From positions 434,001 to 498,000 of the forward strand of contig NZ_SUMC01000001.1 of assembly GCF_005047355.1 (NCBI RefSeq): a DNA stretch of 64,000 nt, written 5' to 3'. The stretch comes from Actinacidiphila oryziradicis. Lineage in GTDB: Bacteria; Actinomycetota; Actinomycetes; Streptomycetales; Streptomycetaceae. How positions within the stretch are numbered: the first letter of the stretch is position 1; every line of letters begins with the position of its first letter. Below, piece by piece: positions 1-8,169 of this stretch. Under the pieces are notes generated by a model that saw nothing but the letters and a program-made list of their open reading frames with translations, made no database searches and had not been told where the DNA came from. Both the position numbers and the translations under genes were made by a program.

Positions 1-672
1 CGGCGGCGCGATCGCGATGCCGCGCCCCGCGAAGAGCAGCGCCGCGAGGTCGGTCCACTCGGCGGTCGCGGCGTTCCCCGCGGCGGCGTAGAGGGTCTCG
101 CCCTCGAGGGCGCCCAGCGGCACCGCCTCCCGCCCGGCGAGCGGATGGTCCTCGGGCAGCAGCACCGACATCGGCTCGTAGCGGACCGTACGGTGCCCGA
201 GCCCGGCCAGCACCGCCGGCTCCAGGCCCGCGACGCGGCCGAACGAGACATCCAGCCGCCCCGCGAGGACCTCGGCCGCCGCACCGGTCAGACCGCTCTG
301 GAAGCGGGCGAACAGCTCGGTGTCCGGGGCCGCCCGGCGGGCCTCGGCGAGCACCTGATTGCCGGTGCTGACCGGCGCGCCCACATCCACCAGCAGGGGG
401 CGCGCCCCGGCCGTGAACGCCGCTGTCAGCGCGTCGTGCGCCTCCAGCGCCCGCCGGGCGTAGGGCAGCAGCCGCTCGCCGTCGGCGGTCAGCTCCACCC
501 TGCGTGTCATGCGTACGAAGAGCTGGGCACCCAGCTCCCGCTCCAGGCGGCCGATATCGCGGCTGAGGGCCTGCTGGGCGACGTAGAGCCGGGCGGCGGC
601 CCGTGTGAAGTGCAGCGTCTCCGCGACGGCGGTGAAGGCGCGGAGCAGGCGTGGCTCGATGTCGTACGGCAT
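1..672 (-). CDS. LysR-family transcriptional regulator (3' end cut by window edge)
   Basis: The first 224 codons are visible; the gene runs off the left edge. The N-terminus has the LysR winged helix-turn-helix, with FTRAAARLYVAQQALSRDI (about residues 23-41) as the recognition region followed by the ELGAQLFVR wing. A periplasmic-binding-protein-like effector domain starts near residue 90. The ATG at 672 fits the usual LysR start (MPYDIEPRLLRAF). It is divergent from an MFS transporter gene 84 bp away. The typical arrangement is a LysR protein controlling its divergent neighbour, so it probably regulates the transporter; the ligand cannot be deduced. Confidence 0.9.
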   Translation of the reverse strand, partial: MPYDIEPRLLRAFTAVAETLHFTRAAARLYVAQQALSRDIGRLERELGAQLFVRMTRRVELTADGERLLPYARRALEAHDALTAAFTAGARPLLVDVGAPVSTGNQVLAEARRAAPDTELFARFQSGLTGAAAEVLAGRLDVSFGRVAGLEPAVLAGLGHRTVRYEPMSVLLPEDHPLAGREAVPLGALEGETLYAAAGNAATAEWTDLAALLFAGRGIAIAPP

Positions 673-756
673 GCGCACATTTTGACAACACAAGCGCGTG
701 AATGGTCACCGATCAGGTGTTGGACCGGCGTCGGTCCCGCCCGCGACGGTTGCGGG
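673..756. promoter_or_regulatory. Divergent LysR/MFS intergenic promoter region
   Basis: This 84-bp spacer lies between the divergent LysR and MFS genes. A perfect -35-like ttgaca is at 682-687 on the plus strand, but I see no convincing -10 at 17-18 bp. The segment 704-726 has GGTC/GACC arms that could be part of a LysR-type operator. The assignment rests mainly on gene arrangement. Confidence 0.35.
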
Positions 757-2051
757 GTGAACAACGAACCCGTTCCACCCCTCCTGACCGTCACCGGCGG
801 CACCCTGGTCATCGCCGACCGCACCCCGCGAACCCCCCGGCCCCGGGGTCCGTACGGGCGGCTCTTCACCGCGCCCGGCAGCCTCGCCTTCACCCTCACC
901 GGCGCCTTGGGGCGGCTTCCGGTGTCCATGCTCGGGGTGGCCACCGTCGTCATGGTCGCCACCCTGCGCGGCTCCTACGCCCTGGCGGGGGCCGTCTCCG
1001 CCGCCGGGCTGATCTCCGCGGCCGTGTCCCTGCCCTTCGTGGGCCGGCTCGTCGACCGGCACGGCCAGGCGAAGGTGGCGGTTCCGGCCGCCGCCGCGTC
1101 CACCGCCGGGGCCGTCGCCCTGCTGCTCTGCGCCCACTGCGGCGCCCCCGACTGGACACTGTTCGCCGGGTGCGCGCTCTCCTCCGTACGCCCGTCGCTG
1201 GGCGCGATGACCCGCGCCCGCTGGGCGGAGCTCTACCGGGACGACCCGGCGGCGCGGCATGTCGCCAACTCCGTCGAGCAGGTCATCGACGAGCTCTGCT
1301 TCATGGCCGGGCCTGTGCTGGCCATCGTCCTGTGCACCGCCCTCTTCCCCGAGGCCGGGCTGCTCGTCTCCACCGTCCTCTTCGCCGCCGGTACGTTCCT
1401 CTTCGCCGCCCAGCGCCGCACCGAACCGCCTCCGGCGCGGCTCACTCCTTCGACCCCGGCCCGGTGGCCGGTACCAGGGCTGGCGGCGCGGGAGTCTCCC
1501 GCCCGCCGCCGCAGGCCCGGGATGGCGGGCGTGCTGGCGGCGTTCTGCTGCACCGGTGCTGTCTTCGGCTCCATGGAGGTCGTTACGGTCGCGGAGGTAC
1601 AGCGGCTGGGCCACGGCAGCACCGCGGGCCTGATCCTGGCGCTACAGGCGGGCGGTTCCTGTGTGGCGGGGCTCGCGTACGGGACGCTGCGGCCGAGCGG
1701 GCCTGCGCGGCGGCGCTATGTGCTGTGCACCGCCGCGATGGCGGCGCTGCTGGTGCCGCTGACCATGCGCACGGCCTGGGAGCACTGGCCGCGCTGCTCT
1801 TCGTCGTGGGGCTGGCCACGGCGCCGACGATGGTCACCGGTATGACGGTGGTCCAGGAGCTGGTCCCGGACGACCGGCTGAACGAGGGGATGACCACCGT
1901 CTACACGGGCCTGATCGTCGGTATCTCCGCCGGTGCGGCGGTCGGCGGGGCGGTGCTGTCCTACTGGGTGCCGGTCGCGGCGGGGGCGGCGGCGTGTGTC
2001 ATGGCAGCGGTATCGGCTGCCGGCGGAAGTTGGGGCGGGGGGCGGCGTTGA
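757..2051 (+). pseudogene. MFS transporter, one single-base frameshift near 1775-1785
   Basis: A twelve-helix-type major facilitator protein of about 430 residues, probably a drug or metabolite exporter. Reading from GTG 757, the first part (about 340 residues) has helices such as FTLTGALGRLPVSMLGVATV and the loop GRLVDRHGQAK, which matches the MFS A-loop. Near 1780 the frame breaks: the last helices (ALAALLFVVGLATAPTM, then VGISAGAAVGGAVLSYWVPV) continue only in the next frame. One missing base around CC 1775-1776 or GGG 1778-1780 would restore a single protein. The 3' end overlaps the convergent NOS gene by about 50 bp. It could be a true pseudogene or a sequencing indel. Confidence 0.8.
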
Positions 2052-3077
2052 CGTAGGCGCGGCGGAAGACCGGAGTGGTGGAGGCGGACAGCGGCGGGAC
2101 GATCCAGTCCCGGTCGGCCGGTGTCGTACGGCCCCGGCGGCGCTCGCGCTCCTCGTGGGTGACGAACTGGCGGGTGACGGTGTGGTGGTCGACGATGTGC
2201 ACGCCGGCCAGCTCGAAGGAGTGCAGGACCGCACGGTTGGTCTCGATCAGGGCCCGGTCCTTCCACAGGGTGTTGTCGCGGGAAGTGTCGAGCCCCATGG
2301 CGGTGGCGACCTGGGGCGGGACGTCGTACCGGTCGGGGTCGGTGAGATTGCGGGCGCCGATCTCGTAGCCGACGTACCAGCCGTTGAACGGGCAGGCCGG
2401 GTACTCCACGCCCCCGATCTCCAGGCATATGTCGGAGATCGCCGGCACCGCGTGCCAGCGCAGCCCCAGCCCGGCGAACCAGCACAGGTCGGGATGGGAC
2501 AGCGGGACCTGAAGCACCTCGTCGGCGGGGAGTTCGAACCAGCGCGGCGCCTCGCCGGGCATCTGGATGACCACCGGCAGCACATCGAACTCGCCGCCTT
2601 CCCCGCGCCAGCCGAGCGCCTGGACGTCTTCGGTGAGATCCACGTGCAGGGGTCGCCGCGTACGGTTCCGTCGGGTTGCCGGTACCCGGCGTAGCGCACC
2701 AGCTGGGGGTTCCAGATCCGGATGCCCGAACCGTCCGGCCGTCCGGCGGCGAAGACGGTGATGACCGGCCGGAGGTCACCGCCGTTGGTGGCCAGCCGCA
2801 GGTGCTCGACGCAGGCCTGGAAGACCGCCTCGGCGCTGTCGGCGTCGCGGCGGTCGAGGACGTGCAGGGCCTTCCAGCGCAGCCTCCCCACGCAGCGGGC
2901 ATGGTTGCGCCAGGCGATTCTGCAGCCATGGACCAGCTCTTCGGACGTGTGCCGGTATGTGCCCGTGGCGCGGATCTCGCCACGGACCGCTTTCCAGCGG
3001 GCTTCGCGGTCGCCGCCGCAAGGATTTTCCGGATCCTGTAAGAAGCCCAGCGCTTCCCGTTCGGTGTGTGCCACCAC
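1999..3077 (-). pseudogene. nos: Bacterial nitric oxide synthase oxygenase, one single-base frameshift at about 2649
   Basis: Haem-thiolate oxygenase that makes NO from L-arginine using external reductases. The N-terminal part has the family signature CRIAWRNHARCVGRLRWK, with the haem-ligand Cys in NHARC. The C-terminal part has PACPFNGWYVGYEIGARNL, with the arginine-guanidinium Glu, and ends after the pterin-region WIVPPLSASTTPVF. The two parts lie in different frames. The join GDP/LHVDLTEDVQALGW is restored by one extra G in the G4 run at 2649-2652, giving about 359 residues, the normal bacterial size. The likely start is GTG 3077 (or GTG 3074), 8 nt after the upstream gene's stop. No reductase domain or txt-type peptide synthetase is nearby. 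Confidence 0.88.
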
Positions 3078-3085
3078 GCCAGGGA

Positions 3086-3589
3086 TCAGTGTGCGAGCCG
3101 GATGCGGAAGGAGACCTTCCGGCCGTCCATGACGACCTGTGCCTCTCCGCTTGCACCCGCGTACCGGCCGGTGCCTCCGACCACGGCCGACTTGTCCTTG
3201 AACGGCCCGGAGCCGAATCTGTCGATCATGGCGCTCAGCGCCAGGTCCCCGTCCGCGGTGCGCAGCACCCGCTGGCACTGGGTGATCGCTCCGTTCCGGG
3301 TGACCAGCACCGCGGAGCAGCGGGCACTGCCGTCGCCGACCTTGGCGCCATGGTCGTCGTACACCTTCAGATAGGTCACCCAGCTGTCGCCGACGGCGAT
3401 CCGGGCGGGCTGGGTGTCGACCTGCTTGACCGCTGTGAGGGTCAGCTCATGGGCCGCCCCGGGCGCGGGCGCGGCCTGGGCCGGCTGGAGTACGAACGCG
3501 GACACGGCGGCGCCGGCGGCGACCAGCGCGGCGGCGGAGACGGCAGCGGCGGTACGTGCGGTGCGCCGGGTACGGAAGAAGACGGCCAT
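3086..3589 (-). CDS. Secreted allene-oxide-cyclase-barrel-like protein
   Basis: A 167-residue protein with a signal peptide: positively charged FFRTRRTARTAAA, a hydrophobic stretch, then AQA|APAPG as a likely cleavage site. The mature part is an all-beta domain with two Cys and the GGTGRYAGASGEA motif, as in dirigent/allene oxide cyclase-like barrel proteins; in plants that glycine-rich turn precedes the final strands. Streptomyces genomes encode several secreted members without known function. The start is ATG 3589; longer upstream reading runs into the repeat region. The next gene, NOS, starts 8 nt after this stop on the same strand, so the two are probably co-transcribed. The fold is a sound guess; the function is unknown. 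Confidence 0.75.
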   Translation of the reverse strand: MAVFFRTRRTARTAAAVSAAALVAAGAAVSAFVLQPAQAAPAPGAAHELTLTAVKQVDTQPARIAVGDSWVTYLKVYDDHGAKVGDGSARCSAVLVTRNGAITQCQRVLRTADGDLALSAMIDRFGSGPFKDKSAVVGGTGRYAGASGEAQVVMDGRKVSFRIRLAH

Positions 3590-3629
3590 CGGGTCCCCTG
3601 AATGTCGACGTGGACTGGAGCTCACACAG

Positions 3630-3650
3630 TCCAGCAGCATTCGTGCTGGA
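3630..3650. repeat. Inverted repeat upstream of the secreted barrel protein gene
   Basis: Perfect 7-bp arms tccagca/tgctgga separated by 7 nt, about 40-60 bp upstream of the ATG at 3589. It could be an operator or a 5' leader hairpin. No regulator is identified. Confidence 0.35.
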
Positions 3651-3706
3651 ATAAGGCGATATACACCGACAAGTTTCCAAAACCACTCGCACGGGTCAAT
3701 CTCAAT

Positions 3707-3751
3707 CCAGGCAGGCCAGGCAGGCCAGGCAGGCCAGGCAGGCCAGGCAGG
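3707..3751. repeat. Five tandem copies of a 9-bp unit (ccaggcagg)
   Basis: Five perfect, contiguous copies of ccaggcagg lie just upstream of the ssrA terminator hairpin, in the non-coding interval between ssrA and the secreted barrel protein gene. Perfect identity suggests recent slippage. It is not in a gene. Confidence 0.9.
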
Positions 3752-3758
3752 CGCGAAA

Positions 3759-3798
3759 ACGACGAGGGCCCCCGCCAACCGGCGGGGGCCCTCGTCGT
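3759..3798. terminator. Strong hairpin terminator downstream of ssrA
   Basis: A perfect 18-bp GC-rich stem (3759-3776 with 3781-3798) and a 4-nt loop. It lies 12 bp beyond the 3' end of the minus-strand tmRNA, and the minus strand continues into GTTTTCG. It fits an intrinsic terminator for ssrA and would also shield the downstream genes. Confidence 0.85.
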
Positions 3799-3810
3799 AC
3801 ATGGGATGAG

Positions 3811-4179
3811 TGGAGATGGCGGGAATCGAACCCGCGTCCTGTGGTGCGGAATCAGGGCTTCTCCGAGCGCAGTCCGCTGTGCTTTTCTCGGCCCCGGCAG
3901 TCACACGGACAAGCCGCCGACAGGCCCAGCCACTGTTTGATTTCCCATTGAGTCCCGTGGCCGGGCTCAATGGTTTAGTTCCCTAGATTATGCCAGGATC
4001 CGGGTCGGGAACACTCCCGGGCTGACAATTTCGCAGGTCGCTACTTAGGCAGCGAGGGCGAAATGATCGCTGTTAGGCTTGGCGATTATTTTTTTGCGAC
4101 ATATGGTTAACGAGATCATTGCCGCTTCCTCGGCTCGCTTCCCCTGCTTCGACATCCCCAGTCGAAACCGATCATCCCC
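3811..4179 (-). ncRNA. ssrA: tmRNA (transfer-messenger RNA)
   Basis: Rescues stalled ribosomes with SmpB by trans-translation. The mature 5' end GGGGATG (plus strand 4173-4179) pairs with CATCTCC at the 3' end to give a 7-bp acceptor stem. The T arm GGTTCGATTCC lies at 3822-3832, next to the acceptor. The discriminator A is at 3811 and CCA is not encoded, as in Streptomyces tRNA-type genes. The tag reading frame at 4083-4048 encodes AKPNSDHFALAA followed by TAA, giving the usual hydrophobic ALAA degron. Size is 369 nt. It lies downstream of smpB on the same strand and ends in a strong terminator. Confidence 0.95.
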
Positions 4180-4228
4180 ATGTTGATTTTTCAAGGTGCT
4201 CCGACGGCCTACCGCCGGTGCTTCCCCC

Positions 4229-4234
4229 ATCATA
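4229..4234 (-). promoter_or_regulatory. Candidate ssrA -10 element
   Basis: The minus strand reads TATGAT here, about 50 nt upstream of the mature tmRNA 5' end, in the smpB-ssrA gap. No good -35 is seen at the expected spacing. It would produce a precursor needing 5' trimming, as is usual for tmRNA. Confidence 0.35.
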
Positions 4235-4274
4235 CGTGAACAACGCACGCCGGGGCCAGCGCATTCCCCGCGGG

Positions 4275-4757
4275 TCAGCGGCCCCGCTCCCGCCGCTTCG
4301 CCGCCGAGATCGCGCGGTCCGACTCGCGGCGGTCCTGCTTCTCACGCAGGGTCTGCCGCTTGTCGTACTCCTTCTTGCCCTTGGCGAGCGCGATCTCGAC
4401 CTTGGCCCGCCCGTCCTTGAAGTACAGCTGGAGCGGCACGATGGTGTGCCCGGTCTCCTGCGACTTCTTCACCAGTTTCTCGATCTCGTCCCGGTGCAGC
4501 AGCAGCTTGCGTTTACGCCGGGCGGAGTGATTGGTCCACGTCCCCTGGGTGTACTCGGGGATGTGGACGTTGTGCAGCCACGCCTCACCACCGTCCAGCT
4601 GCCCGAAGCCGTCCACCAGGGAGGCACGCCCCAGGCGCAGGGACTTGACCTCGGTGCCGGTGAGCACCAGGCCCGCCTCGTAGGTGTCCAGAATGTGATA
4701 GTCGTGCCGCGCCTTCTTGTTCTGCGCGATCAGCTTGTGACCCGTCTCTTTAGCCAT
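4275..4757 (-). CDS. smpB: SsrA-binding protein SmpB
   Basis: A 160-residue SmpB, the obligate tmRNA partner that mimics the tRNA anticodon arm in the decoding centre. Family hallmarks are the N-terminal [20 protein letters not shown], then GTEVKSLR, and a basic C-terminal tail rich in Lys/Arg (KGKKEYDKR and onward) that enters the mRNA channel. Length is normal. It lies between the S41 peptidase gene (18 bp upstream) and ssrA, 95 bp ahead of the tmRNA, the classic linkage of the two trans-translation factors. Confidence 0.98.
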   Translation of the reverse strand: MAKETGHKLIAQNKKARHDYHILDTYEAGLVLTGTEVKSLRLGRASLVDGFGQLDGGEAWLHNVHIPEYTQGTWTNHSARRKRKLLLHRDEIEKLVKKSQETGHTIVPLQLYFKDGRAKVEIALAKGKKEYDKRQTLREKQDRRESDRAISAAKRRERGR

Positions 4758-4775
4758 AGCTTCGCCATTCTCGCA

Positions 4776-6017
4776 CTACGGAGGGGTACCCAGGCCACTC
4801 AACACTTCCCGGGCCTCGGCCTCGGCGTTCTCGCCGCCGCTTACCGCGAGGTCGGGCGCGATCCCCCGGCCGTCGACACTACGCCCGGCGGGCAGGCGGT
4901 AGTGGCCGACGGTGAGCTCGGCGACCGAGCCGTCGGGGAGCGCGCTGGGCATCTGGACGGAGCCCTTGCCGAAGGTGCGGGAGCCGACGACGACGGCGCG
5001 GCCCCGGTCCTGGAGGGCGCCGGACAGCAGCTCGGCGGCGCTCATGGTCCCGGCGTCGACCAGCACGACCAGCGGCGTCTCGGTGTCGCCGCCGTCGTCG
5101 GCGTAGAGGGCCTGCTGCTTGCCGTGCACATCGTACGTGGCGACCAGGCCGCCGTTGAGGAAGGTGGAGGCGACGGAAACGGCCTCCGTCACCAGGCCGC
5201 CCGAATTGCCGCGCAGGTCGAGGAGGACGCCGCCGGAGCTGTCATTGCTGTCATGGACGGCCGCGCGGACCTGCCTGCCGACGCCCTTCGTAAAGGCGGC
5301 GATCTTCACGGAGGTGATGTGGCCGGCGAGATGCTGGACGGTGACAGCCTCGGTCGGCAGCAACGCGCGGCGCAGATTCGCCTCCCAGGTGCGTCCGGCC
5401 CGCTGGAGGCCGAGCCGTACTGCGGTGCCCGCGTCGTTCGTACCGCGCAGCCGGGAGACGACCTCCGTGACGGGGCGGCCGATCACCTTCGTACCGTCGA
5501 TGGATCTCAGCCAGTCGCCGACGGCGAGATGCCCCCGGGCGGCGGGGCTGCCGCCCTGCACCCGGCTGACCTCGATCCGGCCGTCGTCCAGGCGCCGCAC
5601 CCAGAGGCCGACGCCCACATACCGGCCGTCGAGCGACTGCTGGAAGCCCTCGTACTCCTGCGCGGTGTAGAAGGCCGACCAGCGGTCGCCGCTGCGGCTG
5701 ACCAGTGCCTCGGCGGCCTGGGAGCCGACCTTGCCGTCGTGGATCGCCTCGGCGATCTCATCGGTGTCGGCGACGGACCCGGCGGCGATCCGGGCGGAGG
5801 AACGCTGCGGCTTCCGGCCGCCGGTCGGGGAGTCGCCCCAACCACCGGCCGCCGCACCGGTGGCGAGCACCGCGCCGAACACCAACGTCAGAGTGGCCCC
5901 GCGGCGAATACGGCGGGGCCTCCCGAATGTCAATGGGCCTGGCACGACCGGCAGTCTAGGACAGAAGAGCGGCACCGCACCCAAAAATGGCGGTAAGGCG
6001 CTCTTGGCGGGAATCAC
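4776..6017 (-). CDS. S41-family C-terminal processing peptidase (Ctp/Tsp-like)
   Basis: A 413-residue extracytoplasmic serine protease. It has an N-terminal membrane anchor or signal (GATLTLVFGAVLATGAAAGG, about residues 40-60), then a PDZ domain (YVGVGLWVRR to about residue 200), then the S41 catalytic domain. The Ser of GTMSAAE (about residue 324) and the Lys of FGKGS (about 349) form the Ser-Lys dyad. The GTG at 6017 overlaps the ftsX stop (GTGA), so translation is coupled. Linkage to ftsEX suggests trimming of envelope or division proteins; the substrate is unknown. Confidence 0.93.
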   Translation of the reverse strand: MIPAKSALPPFLGAVPLFCPRLPVVPGPLTFGRPRRIRRGATLTLVFGAVLATGAAAGGWGDSPTGGRKPQRSSARIAAGSVADTDEIAEAIHDGKVGSQAAEALVSRSGDRWSAFYTAQEYEGFQQSLDGRYVGVGLWVRRLDDGRIEVSRVQGGSPAARGHLAVGDWLRSIDGTKVIGRPVTEVVSRLRGTNDAGTAVRLGLQRAGRTWEANLRRALLPTEAVTVQHLAGHITSVKIAAFTKGVGRQVRAAVHDSNDSSGGVLLDLRGNSGGLVTEAVSVASTFLNGGLVATYDVHGKQQALYADDGGDTETPLVVLVDAGTMSAAELLSGALQDRGRAVVVGSRTFGKGSVQMPSALPDGSVAELTVGHYRLPAGRSVDGRGIAPDLAVSGGENAEAEAREVLSGLGTPP

Positions 6018-6931
6018 ACCTTGAGGTACTTGCGCAGCGCGACGAGCGCGGCGACGGCGGGCATCAGGATGCCGACCGCGAGCACCAGCGGGAGCACCTT
6101 GATGACATCACTCCAGCTGAGGAAGTTGATCAGGGTGATCTGTTTGGCGAGCGCGAGGCCATGGTCGACGAGGAAGTACCGGCCGACGAGCAGCATTCCG
6201 CACGCCATGATGCCGCCGACCAGTCCGGCGAAGGCCGCCTCCATGAGGAACGGCATCTGGATGTAGAACCCGGACGCGCCCACCAGACGCATGATCCCGG
6301 TCTCACGCCGACGGCTGAACGCCGAGATTCGCACGGTGTTGACGATCAGCAGCATCGCGACGGCGAGCATGAAGACAAGCACCGCGTACGCCACGTACAC
6401 CATGCCGTTGAGCAGCCGGAACAGGTTCTCCAGCAGTGCTCGCTGGTCCTGCACCTCCTGGATGCCGGGCCGGCCGGAGAAGGCGCTGGCCACCACGTTG
6501 AACTTGGTGGGGTCCTTCAGCTTGACCCGGAAGGACTCCTGCATCTGGTCCGGGGTGAGGGAATCAGCCAGCGGCGAGTCCTTGAACTGCTGCTTGTAGT
6601 GCGTGTAAGCCTGTTCGCTGGACTCGTAGTAGACCTTCTGCACCACGGGCAGCTTCAGCAGGTCCGCCTTTATCGACGCCTTCTGCGCGTCGGTGACCGC
6701 CCCCTTGGTGCAGTTGGGGTCGCTCTTGGCGTCGTTCTTGTTGCACAGGAAGATCGACACCTGGACTCTGTCGTACCAGTAGCCCTTCATGGAGCTGACC
6801 TGCTCGCGAACGAGGAACGCACCCCCGGCGAGGGCGAGCGACAGGGCCACGGAGATAATCACCGCGAAGGTCATGGTGAGGTTGCGGCGGAGGCCGACGC
6901 CGATCTCCGACAGCACGAACTGGACGCGCAT
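6014..6931 (-). CDS. ftsX: Cell division ABC transporter permease FtsX
   Basis: A 305-residue membrane subunit of FtsEX, which relays ATP hydrolysis across the membrane to activate peptidoglycan hydrolases at the septum. There is one helix near the N-terminus (LTMTFAVIISVALSLALAGG), a large extracellular domain of about 130 residues containing Cys-bearing FLCNKND and PNCTKG segments, and three C-terminal helices ending in LRKYLKV. It follows ftsE by 33 bp and overlaps the S41 gene by 4 bp. Length and topology are normal for actinobacterial FtsX. Confidence 0.97.
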   Translation of the reverse strand: MRVQFVLSEIGVGLRRNLTMTFAVIISVALSLALAGGAFLVREQVSSMKGYWYDRVQVSIFLCNKNDAKSDPNCTKGAVTDAQKASIKADLLKLPVVQKVYYESSEQAYTHYKQQFKDSPLADSLTPDQMQESFRVKLKDPTKFNVVASAFSGRPGIQEVQDQRALLENLFRLLNGMVYVAYAVLVFMLAVAMLLIVNTVRISAFSRRRETGIMRLVGASGFYIQMPFLMEAAFAGLVGGIMACGMLLVGRYFLVDHGLALAKQITLINFLSWSDVIKVLPLVLAVGILMPAVAALVALRKYLKV

Positions 6932-6964
6932 GATGTCCTTTCAGAAGACTGACGGCTACGGCTG

Positions 6965-7654
6965 TCAGTGCTGGTAGCCGTAGACGCCGCGCGACTGGTC
7001 GCGCACCAGCCGCCCCTTGTCGAGTTCGATGACGCGCTTGCGCATCTGGTCGACGATGTTCTCGTCGTGGGTGGCCATCACCACAGTGGTCCCGGTCCGG
7101 TTGATACGGTCCAGGAGCCGCATGATGCCGACCGAGGTCTGCGGGTCCAGGTTTCCGGTCGGCTCGTCCGCGATCAGCAGCATCGGCCGGTTGACGAACG
7201 CTCGCGCGATCGCCACCCGCTGCTGCTCGCCGCCGGACAGTTCACCCGGCATCCGGTCCTCCTTGCCGCCCAGACCGACCAGGTCCAGTACTTCGGGGAC
7301 CGTCTTGCGGATCGTGCCGCGCGGCTTGCCGATCACTTCGAGCGCGAAGGCCACATTCTGCGCGACCGTTTTGTTCGGCAGCAGCCGGAAGTCCTGGAAC
7401 ACCGTGCCCAGTTGGCGCCGCATCTGCGGCACCTTCCAGTTGGACAGCCGGGCCAGGTCCTTGCCCAGCACATGAACCATGCCGGTGTCGGTGCGCTCCT
7501 CGCGCAGGATCAGCCGCAGGAAGGTCGACTTCCCGGAGCCAGAGGAGCCCACCAGGAAGACGAACTCACCCTTCTCGATCTCCAGGGAGACGTCCCGAAG
7601 TGCAGGACGGTTCTGTTTTGGGTAGGTCTTGGTGACGTTATCGAATCGGATCAC
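6965..7654 (-). CDS. ftsE: Cell division ATP-binding protein FtsE
   Basis: A 229-residue ABC ATPase. It has Walker [10 protein letters not shown], a Q-loop in VFQDFRLL, signature LSGGEQQR, Walker [13 protein letters not shown] and the H-loop Gly-Thr-Thr-Val-Val-Met-Ala-Thr-His. I chose GTG 7654 ([10 protein letters not shown] follows) because FtsE proteins start there; the upstream in-frame extension lacks similarity. It pairs with ftsX downstream. In this genome two unrelated genes lie between prfB and ftsE, so ftsE probably has its own promoter in 7655-7900. Confidence 0.97.
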   Translation of the reverse strand: MIRFDNVTKTYPKQNRPALRDVSLEIEKGEFVFLVGSSGSGKSTFLRLILREERTDTGMVHVLGKDLARLSNWKVPQMRRQLGTVFQDFRLLPNKTVAQNVAFALEVIGKPRGTIRKTVPEVLDLVGLGGKEDRMPGELSGGEQQRVAIARAFVNRPMLLIADEPTGNLDPQTSVGIMRLLDRINRTGTTVVMATHDENIVDQMRKRVIELDKGRLVRDQSRGVYGYQH

Positions 7655-7900
7655 GTTCGCACTCCGGATACAGGGGAACGGAGGCGACCTTACGCGAATG
7701 CTGACGGCCCGCGCAGTCCGCAACCGCGGTTGGTGCGTTATTCACCGGGCACATCATGACAAAGCAGGCGTTGGCCAAGGACTTCACTCTGCGGGTGCGG
7801 CTCGAAGCTGGCACAGTGGAGTCTGGTGGAGTACGGGGGTCCTGCCACCCCGGAACCTGCGACGCTCCCCGAGCGTTGAGCGGACGGAGGAGGAGATCGC
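7655..7900. promoter_or_regulatory. Divergent intergenic region ftsE / zinc-ribbon gene
   Basis: A 246-bp non-coding spacer between divergent genes must hold promoters for both. A strong ribosome-binding site (ggaggaggag, about 7887-7896) precedes the ATG at 7901. I could not pick out a confident -35/-10 pair on either strand. Confidence 0.4.
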
Positions 7901-8092
7901 ATGACTTTCGACCGATTGGTATGCGCGAACTGCGCCGGCCCTGTCAGTGAGGGCCGCTGCGCCACCTGTCGCGCAGAGCGCAACCGCCTCCACCAGGAGA
8001 ACCCCTTCGCCGCGCTCACGCCCGCGGCGCTGATAGCCCTGCTGGTGGCCCTGCTAGCGGTCGTCTGGGTGGTGCACGAAGCGGCGGTCTAG
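7901..8092 (+). CDS. Small zinc-ribbon membrane protein
   Basis: A 63-residue protein. Its N-terminal half has two CxxC knuckles (CANC and CATC, residues 8-25), which should form a zinc ribbon. The C-terminal half has one transmembrane helix, AALIALLVALLAVVWVVHEA. A very strong Shine-Dalgarno sequence lies 5-14 bp upstream, and the gene ends before a bidirectional terminator, so it is likely real and monocistronic. I do not recognise a named family. The cytosolic zinc ribbon plus anchor resembles small adaptor proteins. Confidence 0.75.
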   Translation: MTFDRLVCANCAGPVSEGRCATCRAERNRLHQENPFAALTPAALIALLVALLAVVWVVHEAAV

Positions 8093-8116
8093 GCCCCCGC
8101 CGAGCGGGGAACCACT

Positions 8117-8152
8117 AAGGCCCGGAATGCGCTCTCGCGCGCTCCGGGCCTT
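8117..8152. terminator. Bidirectional terminator
   Basis: Arms aaggcccgga (8117-8126) and tccgggcctt (8143-8152) enclose a short GC-rich loop and are followed by T residues. It sits between the convergent zinc-ribbon and LAxTG protein genes and would serve both. Confidence 0.8.
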
Positions 8153-8169
8153 TGGCGAGCCGACTGGCG

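Noticed and set aside
3811..3840. Possible stand-alone tRNA from the T-arm sequence
   Set aside because: No anticodon stem is near; the acceptor partner is 340 nt away, which identifies tmRNA.
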